A stretch of 7,520 nt of DNA from NCBI GenBank assembly GCA_030681635.1, contig JAUXRT010000397.1, forward strand, positions 1-7,520, written 5' to 3'. Positions 1 through 5,275 of the stretch are shown one piece after another. This DNA is from Reyranella sp. Lineage in GTDB: Bacteria > Pseudomonadota > Alphaproteobacteria > Reyranellales > Reyranellaceae. A program made the translations under genes and the position numbers. The notes under the pieces are model-generated. The model had not been told where the DNA came from, ran no database searches, and worked only from the letters and a program-made list of their open reading frames with translations. How positions within the stretch are numbered: position 1 is the first letter of the stretch; every line of letters begins with the position of its first letter.

Positions 1-750
1 CGGCGTCACGTTCACGCCGCTGCCGCCCTTGATCAGGCCGACATTGCAGGTGATGCCGCGGGCATAGTCGGTCTTGCCCTCGATGCGCAGGATCTGCTTG
101 GCCATTTCGAGGATGGCGCTGCGCCCGTCCTGGTGGCGCACGCCGGCGTGCGCGGCCTTGCCCTTCACGGTGAGCGTGAAGCGGCCGACGCCCTTGCGCG
201 AGGTCACGACCTTGTCGCCGTCGCGGCCCGGCTCCATGACCAGCGCGTACTTGTGGCCCCTGGCCGCTTCCTCGATGCGGGCGCGCGAGGTCGGGCTGCC
301 GACCTCTTCCTCCGGGATGAACATGAAGGTGACGGGCAGCTTGGTCTTCTTGCCCTGCCGGATCAGGTGGCGGAGCGCGTAGTAGGCGATGTAGCCGCCG
401 GCCTTCATGTCGTAGATGCCAGGCCCGAAGATGCTGTCGCCCTCGCGGCGCACCTTCAGCTCCTTCTCGATCATGCCGATGGGATGAACGGTGTCGAGAT
501 GGGCCAGCACCAGGATGCCTTTTCCTTCACCCCAGGGAGTCTTGCACTCCAGGATGTCGCCGAAGCCGTCGACTCCAGGCGTGCGCTCGAGCTTCAGTCC
601 GAGGTCACGAAACTGTCCCTCGACGTGATCGACGACCCTGTTGACCGACTTCGCGTCATGGCTCGGGCTTTCGATCGACACCCATTCGACGATGCCGCCC
701 AACACTTCGTCGGCATCGATTTTTGGTTCATTCTTTCGAGGCTCGGCCAT
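1..750 (-). CDS. M20 family zinc metallopeptidase (glutamate carboxypeptidase-like), C-terminus cut by window edge
   Basis: The reading frame is open from an ATG at 750 to the window edge, giving the first 250 residues; M20 enzymes are usually near 380-410. Members hydrolyse C-terminal amino acids, N-acyl amino acids or small peptides with two zinc ions. Visible motifs are AHLDTV (residues 83-88: ligand His84, catalytic-site Asp86), GIYDMKAGG (111-119: bridging ligand Asp114), PEEEVGS (146-152: probable general base Glu148 and ligand Glu149) and VMEPG (171-175: probable ligand Glu173). GKAAHAG (197-203) is the conserved start of the dimerisation domain. The last His ligand would lie beyond the window. 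The layout most resembles carboxypeptidase G2. I see no signal peptide, so it is probably cytoplasmic. A GAAGGGAAG stretch lies 8 nt before the ATG. It is the last visible gene of the minus-strand array, 60 nt after the SDR gene. The substrate cannot be read from the sequence. Confidence 0.93.
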   Translation of the reverse strand, partial: MAEPRKNEPKIDADEVLGGIVEWVSIESPSHDAKSVNRVVDHVEGQFRDLGLKLERTPGVDGFGDILECKTPWGEGKGILVLAHLDTVHPIGMIEKELKVRREGDSIFGPGIYDMKAGGYIAYYALRHLIRQGKKTKLPVTFMFIPEEEVGSPTSRARIEEAARGHKYALVMEPGRDGDKVVTSRKGVGRFTLTVKGKAAHAGVRHQDGRSAILEMAKQILRIEGKTDYARGITCNVGLIKGGSGVNVTP

Positions 751-772
751 CACTACATCTTCCCTTCATATT

Positions 773-796
773 CCTCTCCCCCAAGCGGGGGAGAGG
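773..796. repeat. Perfect 10-bp palindromic repeat between the SDR and M20 genes
   Basis: CCTCTCCCCC (773-782) and GGGGGAGAGG (787-796) are exact reverse complements around the 4-nt loop AAGC. The element sits in the 60-nt gap after the SDR stop (811) and before the M20 start (750). On the transcribed (minus) strand no U-run follows, so it is not a canonical intrinsic terminator. It could instead attenuate transcription or protect the upstream mRNA end. The CCTC(T)CCCC core resembles units of the larger element at 4231-4347, suggesting one repeat family. Confidence 0.8.
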
Positions 797-810
797 AACT
801 GCAAAGTGGA

Positions 811-1734
811 TCAGATCGGATCCCAGGTGAAATACTCGGGCGAACGCTTGAGGTCGGTGAAGTAAGGCTTCATGGCCGGCACCGCGATCTCGTCGATCGC
901 CTCCAGCGTCCAGCCCTCGGACATGTGCACGGAGCGCACCGGGCGGTTGGCGTTGAACAGCATGATCTCGTTCATGCGCACGCCGAAGATCTGCGAGCTG
1001 ACGCCGGCGGCCTGGGCGGCATCCGACAGAAGGAACACCGCCATCGGCGCGATCTTGGCCGGCGTCATCTTCTTGGAGCGCTCGAGCCGCGCCACCTGCG
1101 CCGGCGTGTCAGCGGGAATGGTGCCGATCATGCGCGTCCAGGCAAACGGCGAGATGCAGTTGGAGCGGACGTTGAACGCCGCCATGTCGAGCGCGATCGA
1201 GCGAGAGAGCCCGATGATGCCCATCTTGGCGGCGGAATAATTCGCCTGGCCGAAATTGCCGACAAGGCCCGAGGTCGAGGTGAAATGCACGAAGGCGCCC
1301 GACTTCTGCTCCTTGAAATAGTTGGCGGCGGCGCGGCTGACGTTGAAGGCGCCGTTCAGATGGACGTCGATCACCATCTTCCAGTCCATGTGGCTCATGC
1401 GGTGGAAGATGCGATCGCGCAGGATGCCGGCGTTGTTGATGACACCGTCGATCCTGCCGAAGTTCTCGACTGCTGCCTTGACCATGCGCTCGGCGCCGGC
1501 CGGATCGGTCACGCTGTCGCCGTTGGGCGCGGCCTTGCCGCCGAACGCAGCGATCTCGTCGCAGACCTTCTGCGCCGGCGTCGTGCTGCCGCCGCCTTCG
1601 CCGTCGACCGCGCCACCCAGGTCGTTGACCACCACCTTGGCGCCCTCACGGGCTGCCAGCAGCGCCATCTCGCGGCCGATGCCGCCGCCCGCGCCGGTCA
1701 CCAGAACGACCTTGTCCTTCAGCATGTTCGTCAT
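811..1734 (-). CDS. Short-chain dehydrogenase/reductase, MFE-2 (HSD17B4) (3R)-hydroxyacyl-CoA dehydrogenase-like
   Basis: This 307-residue classical SDR has the cofactor motif TGAGGGIG (13-20). An acidic Asp38 at the end of the second strand (VVVNDLGG) predicts NAD(H) preference. NNAG is at 100-103, and the catalytic set is Asn127, Ser153, Tyr166 and Lys170 (YSAAK, 166-170). The long insert after strand 2 (GGAVDGEGGGSTTPAQ) and the C-terminal extension resemble the dehydrogenase domain of peroxisomal multifunctional enzyme type 2, which oxidises (3R)-hydroxyacyl-CoA. That points to an acyl-CoA or steroid-side-chain type substrate, but the exact substrate is inferred. AAGGAG (1741-1746) lies 6 nt before the ATG at 1734, which fixes the start; a second in-frame Met at residue 4 is less likely. 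The gene begins 15 nt after the MFS stop, so the two are probably co-transcribed. It is cytoplasmic. Confidence 0.93.
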   Translation of the reverse strand: MTNMLKDKVVLVTGAGGGIGREMALLAAREGAKVVVNDLGGAVDGEGGGSTTPAQKVCDEIAAFGGKAAPNGDSVTDPAGAERMVKAAVENFGRIDGVINNAGILRDRIFHRMSHMDWKMVIDVHLNGAFNVSRAAANYFKEQKSGAFVHFTSTSGLVGNFGQANYSAAKMGIIGLSRSIALDMAAFNVRSNCISPFAWTRMIGTIPADTPAQVARLERSKKMTPAKIAPMAVFLLSDAAQAAGVSSQIFGVRMNEIMLFNANRPVRSVHMSEGWTLEAIDEIAVPAMKPYFTDLKRSPEYFTWDPI

Positions 1735-1740
1735 AGTCTT

Positions 1741-1746
1741 CTCCTT
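1741..1746 (-). promoter_or_regulatory. Shine-Dalgarno site of the SDR gene
   Basis: A perfect AAGGAG on the minus strand, 6 nt from the SDR ATG and starting 3 nt after the MFS stop codon. It decides the SDR start and suggests that ribosomes finishing the exporter could re-initiate here. Confidence 0.75.
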
Positions 1747-1749
1747 ACA

Positions 1750-2964
1750 TTAAGATTCTAGTTTCGAGGCACCCGAGCCCGGACGCAACAGGCGGCCGCT
1801 CAGCACCGTGGCGATGGCGAATGGTGCGAGCCCGATCACCAGCGGCATCGCGATGTAGCGGCTGCCCATGGCCGACAGGATTGCGACCGTCACCGTGCCC
1901 ATGGCGCCCATGCCCATTTGTGCAAGGCCGGCCAGCGACGACGCCGTGCCCGCGAGCTTGGGAAACATGCCCACGGCGCCGGCATTGGCGTTGGCCACCA
2001 TCATGCCGGTGCCGAAGCTCAACAGCATGTGTGGGCCGATGATGGCCCACCAGGTGACGATTTCCGACAGCGAAAGCCCGGCCATGACGACCAATGCCGC
2101 GATGTGGAACCAGCCCGAGAAGCGGATGATGGTCGTCGGCGCAATGCGGCCGACCAGCCGGTTGTTGACGAAGGTGCCGGCGGTGAATCCCCCGACCGAC
2201 AGCAGCACGATCAGGCCGAATTCCTTGGGTGAGAAGCCCAGACTCTCCTGCAGAATGAAGGGTACGCCCGCCAGCATGCCGAAGTTCAGCGCAAACGCAA
2301 AGCCGAGCGGCAGGATGTGGCCGAGGAAGCGGCGGTCGCGCAGCATCTCGCCGGAGCCGCGCAGCAGGCTGCCGAGATCGATGCGATCGCTGCGGTACTT
2401 GTTGGTCTCGCCGAGCCCGAGCGCGGTGACCACGAGCAGGATCGTGCCGAAGCCACCCACGAACCAGAAGGTCGCGCGCCAGCTCAACCACTCACCCAGG
2501 AAACCGCCGACCGTCGGCGCCAGCGATGGCGCGATATTCTGGCCGAGCGAGATCCAGCTCATGACCAGCGGCATTTCCTGGAAGGTGTAGGCGTCGCGCG
2601 TCAACGCACGCCCCAGCACCGATCCTGAAGCGGCGCCCAGCCCCTGCAGGATGCGCAGCACGATCAGATCGCCGATCGACGAGGCGAAGGAGCAGGCGAA
2701 GGTCGTCACCGTGAAGAACAGCAATCCGCCGATCAGCACCGGGCGGCGGCCATAGCGGTCGCTGAGCGGGCCGTAGAAGAGCTGGCCGACGGCGAAGCCC
2801 AGCATGTAGGTGGTAAGCGTAAGTTTCACGCTGTCGGGACTCGAGACGAGGTCGTGGCCAACCGACGGCATGACCGGCGGGTAGATGCTCATGGTGAGCG
2901 GGCCGAAGCTGCCCAGCGCCACCAGCAGCGCAATGTAGGCGGTCGACCGCGGCGTCAACGTCAC
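1750..2964 (-). CDS. MFS transporter, DHA1 Bcr/CflA-type drug or metabolite exporter
   Basis: The 404-residue length and roughly 12 hydrophobic segments are usual for the Major Facilitator Superfamily. Motif A of the loop between helices 2 and 3 is GPLSDRYGRRP (65-75). The helix-5 region APSLAPTVGG (145-154), followed by a W..WR..F pattern, and the segment GTASSLAGLAQMGMGA (339-354) are typical of the Bcr/CflA group. This family exports drugs or small metabolites by proton antiport at the inner membrane; the substrate here is unknown. The start is a GTG at 2964. An in-frame TGA lies a few codons upstream, so no longer form exists. No strong Shine-Dalgarno precedes it, and initiation probably depends on coupling with the transglutaminase gene, whose stop is 7 nt away. 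It is followed 15 nt later by the SDR gene. Placement between an enzyme gene and a dehydrogenase would fit export of a pathway product, which is speculative. Confidence 0.92.
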   Translation of the reverse strand: MTLTPRSTAYIALLVALGSFGPLTMSIYPPVMPSVGHDLVSSPDSVKLTLTTYMLGFAVGQLFYGPLSDRYGRRPVLIGGLLFFTVTTFACSFASSIGDLIVLRILQGLGAASGSVLGRALTRDAYTFQEMPLVMSWISLGQNIAPSLAPTVGGFLGEWLSWRATFWFVGGFGTILLVVTALGLGETNKYRSDRIDLGSLLRGSGEMLRDRRFLGHILPLGFAFALNFGMLAGVPFILQESLGFSPKEFGLIVLLSVGGFTAGTFVNNRLVGRIAPTTIIRFSGWFHIAALVVMAGLSLSEIVTWWAIIGPHMLLSFGTGMMVANANAGAVGMFPKLAGTASSLAGLAQMGMGAMGTVTVAILSAMGSRYIAMPLVIGLAPFAIATVLSGRLLRPGSGASKLES

Positions 2965-2971
2965 TTGGGTG

Positions 2972-3700
2972 TCACTTCAGCTTCGCTTCCGCAGCACCTT
3001 CGGCGCCGAAATCCCCACCGAGCGGCATCTGCTCCTGCTCCCGCGTCATGCGCGGGTAGTAATGGCGGAATGCGCCGCGAATCTCGTCGAACGGGATGTC
3101 GGCGAAGACACCGCGGTAGGCGAGATATTCCATGTGCCGTCGGCCGCCGAGATCGAACGGGTGATAGATCGAATCGGCCACCGCATCCCAGTCGAGCGGT
3201 TTTAGGCCGAAGCGCTCCGTGAGTTCCCGATTGAACGCCGGCGTCGCCTTGACCCAGCGCCCGTCCAGCCAGACGTCGGTGTAGCCATGATAGAAGAACA
3301 CGTCGCTGCCCATCAGTTCGGCCAGCCGCTCTGTCGTCATGTGATTGCGCACGTCGGCGTAGCCCACCCGGGCCGGCAGGCCGGCCGCCCGGCAGACGGC
3401 GGCCAGGACGCCCGCCTTGTTGATGCAGTAGCCGTGCCCCGCTGCCAGCGTCGTGCTGGCGCGGTAGGCTTCGCGGGTCATCGGCGTGTTGTAGGGGTCG
3501 TACCGGAGATCGTCGCGAACCGCGTAGTAGAGCCTGAGCGCCCGCTCGCGATCGGAGCCTTCACCCGCCACGCGCCTTGCATAGGCCACGATTTTGGGGT
3601 GCTCTGAATCGATCAGGTTGCCCGGCCGCCTATAAGCTTCGAAATCGCCGCCGTCGCGCACGATGGCATCGTCCGGTGTCCTGAGGGAATCGTAATCCAT
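2972..3700 (-). CDS. Transglutaminase-like cysteine enzyme
   Basis: This 242-residue protein has a transglutaminase-core layout. GHGYCINKAGVLAAVCRAAG (88-107) carries the catalytic Cys92 at a helix start, followed by the typical GLPARVGYADVRNH segment. FYHGYTDVWLDGRWV (136-150) carries the catalytic His138. The third triad residue normally sits in a W...DPT sequence; here it reads WVKATPAFN (149-157), placing Thr153 where Asp is expected. Either the subfamily uses another residue, or the activity differs from classic transglutaminases. Bacterial members are often proteases or amidases rather than cross-linkers. There is no signal peptide or membrane segment, so it is probably cytoplasmic. It is the first gene of the minus-strand array, with the MFS start 7 nt after its stop. 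The ATG at 3700 has only a weak purine stretch upstream. The gene is divergent from the SRPBCC gene across 36 bp. Family assignment is firm; the substrate is unknown. Confidence 0.88.
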   Translation of the reverse strand: MDYDSLRTPDDAIVRDGGDFEAYRRPGNLIDSEHPKIVAYARRVAGEGSDRERALRLYYAVRDDLRYDPYNTPMTREAYRASTTLAAGHGYCINKAGVLAAVCRAAGLPARVGYADVRNHMTTERLAELMGSDVFFYHGYTDVWLDGRWVKATPAFNRELTERFGLKPLDWDAVADSIYHPFDLGGRRHMEYLAYRGVFADIPFDEIRGAFRHYYPRMTREQEQMPLGGDFGAEGAAEAKLK

Positions 3701-3736
3701 GCCGGGCGTTCTTTACTGCAAGAGACGGGAAAGTCC
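3701..3736. promoter_or_regulatory. Very short divergent intergenic region
   Basis: Only 36 bp separate the transglutaminase start (minus) from the SRPBCC start (plus). GGGAAAG (3727-3733) is a plausible ribosome site for the SRPBCC gene. I could not find a convincing -35/-10 pair for either direction inside the gap. The promoters must therefore reach into the opposite gene, or transcripts may be leaderless or nearly so. Confidence 0.4.
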
Positions 3737-4234
3737 ATGAGCGAAGACGCGCAATTCACCCATGCACATATGGTGCGCTTCGAACGCCTGCTGACCGGCC
3801 CGATCGAGAACGCCTGGCGGGTGCTGACCGAGACGACACTGTTGCCGGGCTGGTACGGCGAAGGTCGCATCGAGCCCAGGGTCGGCGGCGCCGTCGAACT
3901 GATGGGCGGCCATATCCGCGGGACCGTCACGCAGTGCCTGCCGCACCGGCGGCTTTCCTACAGCTGGAACGTCTTCAATCCCGGCGACGAGGTCTCGCCC
4001 TACCCCGAATCCTACCTGACGCTGGATCTGAAACCGGCCGGCGACGACACCGTCCTCACCCTCACGCACCTTCCCGTGCTCGAGCGCTTCGTGAAGCTGA
4101 ACGCCATGGGCTGGCACACCTATCTCGACATGGTGGCTACAGCCCTGCGCGGTGAGCCTCTGGCGCCACGCGACGCCTACATGGCGCGCAACGCCAAGAC
4201 CTACGGCATCGACCTCGCCAACCCGATGGGCTGA
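3737..4234 (+). CDS. SRPBCC family protein, AHSA1 (activator of Hsp90 ATPase homologue 1)-like domain
   Basis: This 165-residue single-domain protein opens with the typical strand and helix of the AHSA1 branch of the START/SRPBCC fold, FERLLTGPIENAWRVLTE (15-32), then LPGWYGEGRIEPRVGG (36-51). The C-terminal helix region LTHLPVLERFVKLNAMGWHT (109-128) leads into a long helix and matches the family's usual end. The fold forms a hydrophobic pocket for small ligands. Members are diverse (toxin-response proteins, polyketide cyclase-like proteins, unknowns), so no reaction is assigned. There is no signal peptide. GGGAAAG precedes the ATG. The gene stands alone on the plus strand between two minus-strand groups. 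Its stop codon TGA (4232-4234) lies inside the left arm of the 117-bp repeat, so that repeat forms its 3' end. A long minus-strand frame over the same DNA shows no recognisable motif and is rejected. Confidence 0.9.
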   Translation: MSEDAQFTHAHMVRFERLLTGPIENAWRVLTETTLLPGWYGEGRIEPRVGGAVELMGGHIRGTVTQCLPHRRLSYSWNVFNPGDEVSPYPESYLTLDLKPAGDDTVLTLTHLPVLERFVKLNAMGWHTYLDMVATALRGEPLAPRDAYMARNAKTYGIDLANPMG

Positions 4235-4347
4235 CCCCCTCCGTCCCGTATGACGGGACACCTCCCCCGCTTCGCGAGGGAGGAGAATGACTCTCTTCTC
4301 TCCTCCCCCGTCTTCGGGGGAGGTGCCCGAAGGGCGGAGGGGGTCAG
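4231..4347. repeat. 117-bp composite inverted repeat (REPIN-like) between convergent genes
   Basis: The outer arms CTGACCCCCTCCG (4231-4243) and CGGAGGGGGTCAG (4335-4347) are perfect 13-bp inverted repeats. Nested inside are a perfect 11-bp pair, CACCTCCCCCG (4259-4269) with CGGGGGAGGTG (4315-4325), and a perfect 9-bp pair, GGGAGGAGA (4278-4286) with TCTCCTCCC (4299-4307). The whole element can therefore fold into one long interrupted hairpin. Each half can also fold locally: GTCCCGT/ACGGGAC (4243-4249/4253-4259), CCTCCC/GGGAGG (4261-4266/4278-4283), CCTCCCCCG/CGGGGGAGG (4302-4310/4315-4323) and GCCC/GGGC (4325-4328/4332-4335). The outer arms contain the TGA stops of both flanking convergent genes. 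Paired inverted units are the plan of REPINs, non-autonomous elements usually spread by a RAYT transposase elsewhere in the genome. Assignment to such a family is inferred. Confidence 0.8.
4302..4323. terminator. Candidate bidirectional transcription-ending hairpin within the repeat
   Basis: A perfect 9-bp GC-rich stem, CCTCCCCCG/CGGGGGAGG, encloses the 4-nt loop TCTT and lies between the convergent SRPBCC and thioesterase genes. It is the strongest local hairpin and well placed to end or protect both transcripts. No T-run follows on either strand, so intrinsic termination is not certain. Confidence 0.4.
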
Positions 4348-4805
4348 AGCGACGGTGGCGCGTCGGCGTCGGACTTGATCAGGAAATGCGCGTTGGCGGT
4401 GGCGACCGGCTTGGAGCGGTCGTCCTGCCAGGCCTCGGCGAAGACATTCACCATGCGCCTTCCCTGCTTGGTGACGGTGGCGCGGGCGATGACGTCGACC
4501 GGCCGCGCCGAGCGCAGGTAGTCGACCGTGATGTTGACGATCTTCGGCACCGTCTCGGTCTCGGTCTCCCACAGCAGATGAAAGATCGCCGTCATCTCCA
4601 GCATGGCGCCCAAGGTGCCGCCATGGATCGCCGGCAGGAAGGTGTTGCCGATCAGGTCGTCGTGGTAGCGCATGCGGGTCAGCAGCTCGCCGGTGCCGTT
4701 CTCCGGCGCGATCTTCATCCAGCGTGCATAGGGGATCGCCTCGGCGAGACGCGCGACGTCACCAGCCTTGCGGGCCTCCGCCAGCCGCTCAAGGAGCGTG
4801 CTCAT
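4344..4805 (-). CDS. PaaI-type hotdog-fold thioesterase (intact HGG motif)
   Basis: The protein has 153 residues from the ATG at 4805. The frame is open far upstream, but that part lies antisense-free inside the neighbouring thioesterase and dehydrogenase genes in another frame and has no motif. The start is fixed by GGAG (4814-4817), 8 nt before the ATG. PAIHGGTLGAMLEMTA (58-73) is the hotdog helix with the HGG motif (61-63) and an acidic Glu70 at the usual catalytic position. KIVNITVDYLRSAR (88-101) is the typical following strand. The family hydrolyses acyl-CoA thioesters to free acid and CoA, commonly as a tetramer in the cytoplasm; the acyl chain here is unknown. The ATG overlaps the stop of the preceding thioesterase as ATGA, implying translational coupling. 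Its own stop (4344-4346) lies in the right arm of the 117-bp repeat, mirroring the convergent SRPBCC gene. Confidence 0.9.
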   Translation of the reverse strand: MSTLLERLAEARKAGDVARLAEAIPYARWMKIAPENGTGELLTRMRYHDDLIGNTFLPAIHGGTLGAMLEMTAIFHLLWETETETVPKIVNITVDYLRSARPVDVIARATVTKQGRRMVNVFAEAWQDDRSKPVATANAHFLIKSDADAPPSL

Positions 4806-5275
4806 ATCTTGGTCTCCGCGCCGATCGATTGCGCCCGTGTCACCTTGCCCTTGGTGCCCAGCATGAAGGTACCGGCAGCGGCAGCGATCGGGTTCTTGGC
4901 ATCGCCGTGATGGGCGAAGGCGCGCGTGAAGGCGACCGACCGGGTGATGTGATAGCACTCGGCTTCGGCGATCACCGCCTTGCCAGGCTCGGCGGGACGC
5001 ACATAGTCGATGCGCAAGTCGAGGGTCGCGAAAGGCTCCGGCGCCTTCAGCATGGTCGCCACCGACATGCCGCAGCAGCCGTCGAGCATGGCGGTCAGGG
5101 GCCCGCCCGCCAGAACGCCGGTCTCGGGATTGCCCACGAGTTCCTCGCGCCACTCGAGCCGCATCGAAGCGAAGCCCTTCCCGGCATCGATCACCTGGAG
5201 GCCCAGCGCCTTGCTGTGCGGGATCGTGTCGGAGAACCATTTCTGGAACAGCGCGATGCGCTCGGCCTTGTCCAT
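4802..5275 (-). CDS. PaaI-type hotdog-fold thioesterase paralogue with HGG replaced by AGG
   Basis: This 157-residue hotdog protein carries the segment NPETGVLAGGPLTAMLDGCC (49-68), which aligns with the usual N..TG.LHGG....LD helix. Ala56 replaces the motif His, while the two Gly and the acidic Asp65 remain. TLDLRIDYVRPAEPGKA (84-100) is the standard central strand. The family hydrolyses acyl-CoA thioesters. Keeping Asp65 argues that activity may persist, but loss of the His could change rate, substrate or role. Sequence differences from the downstream thioesterase are large, so this is not a recent tandem copy. The ATG at 5275 follows the dehydrogenase stop codon (TAG, 5276-5278) with no gap, and its own stop overlaps the next start by 4 nt. 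Such tight packing suggests matched synthesis and possibly a mixed complex; both are inferences. Confidence 0.9.
   Translation of the reverse strand: MDKAERIALFQKWFSDTIPHSKALGLQVIDAGKGFASMRLEWREELVGNPETGVLAGGPLTAMLDGCCGMSVATMLKAPEPFATLDLRIDYVRPAEPGKAVIAEAECYHITRSVAFTRAFAHHGDAKNPIAAAAGTFMLGTKGKVTRAQSIGAETKI

Noticed and set aside
133..1761. A 542-codon plus-strand open frame covering the M20 and SDR genes
   Set aside because: It is antisense to two genes with complete catalytic motifs. Its translation is rich in Ala, Arg, His and Asp with no domain pattern, as expected from the complement of GC-rich codons.
1745..2491. A 248-codon minus-strand frame overlapping the MFS gene in another frame
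   Set aside because: It is Arg/His-rich with no hydrophobic segments. The overlapping frame encodes a complete MFS transporter.
3713..4261. A 182-codon minus-strand frame opposite the SRPBCC gene
   Set aside because: It has no motif, while the plus-strand frame matches the AHSA1 pattern throughout and has a ribosome site.
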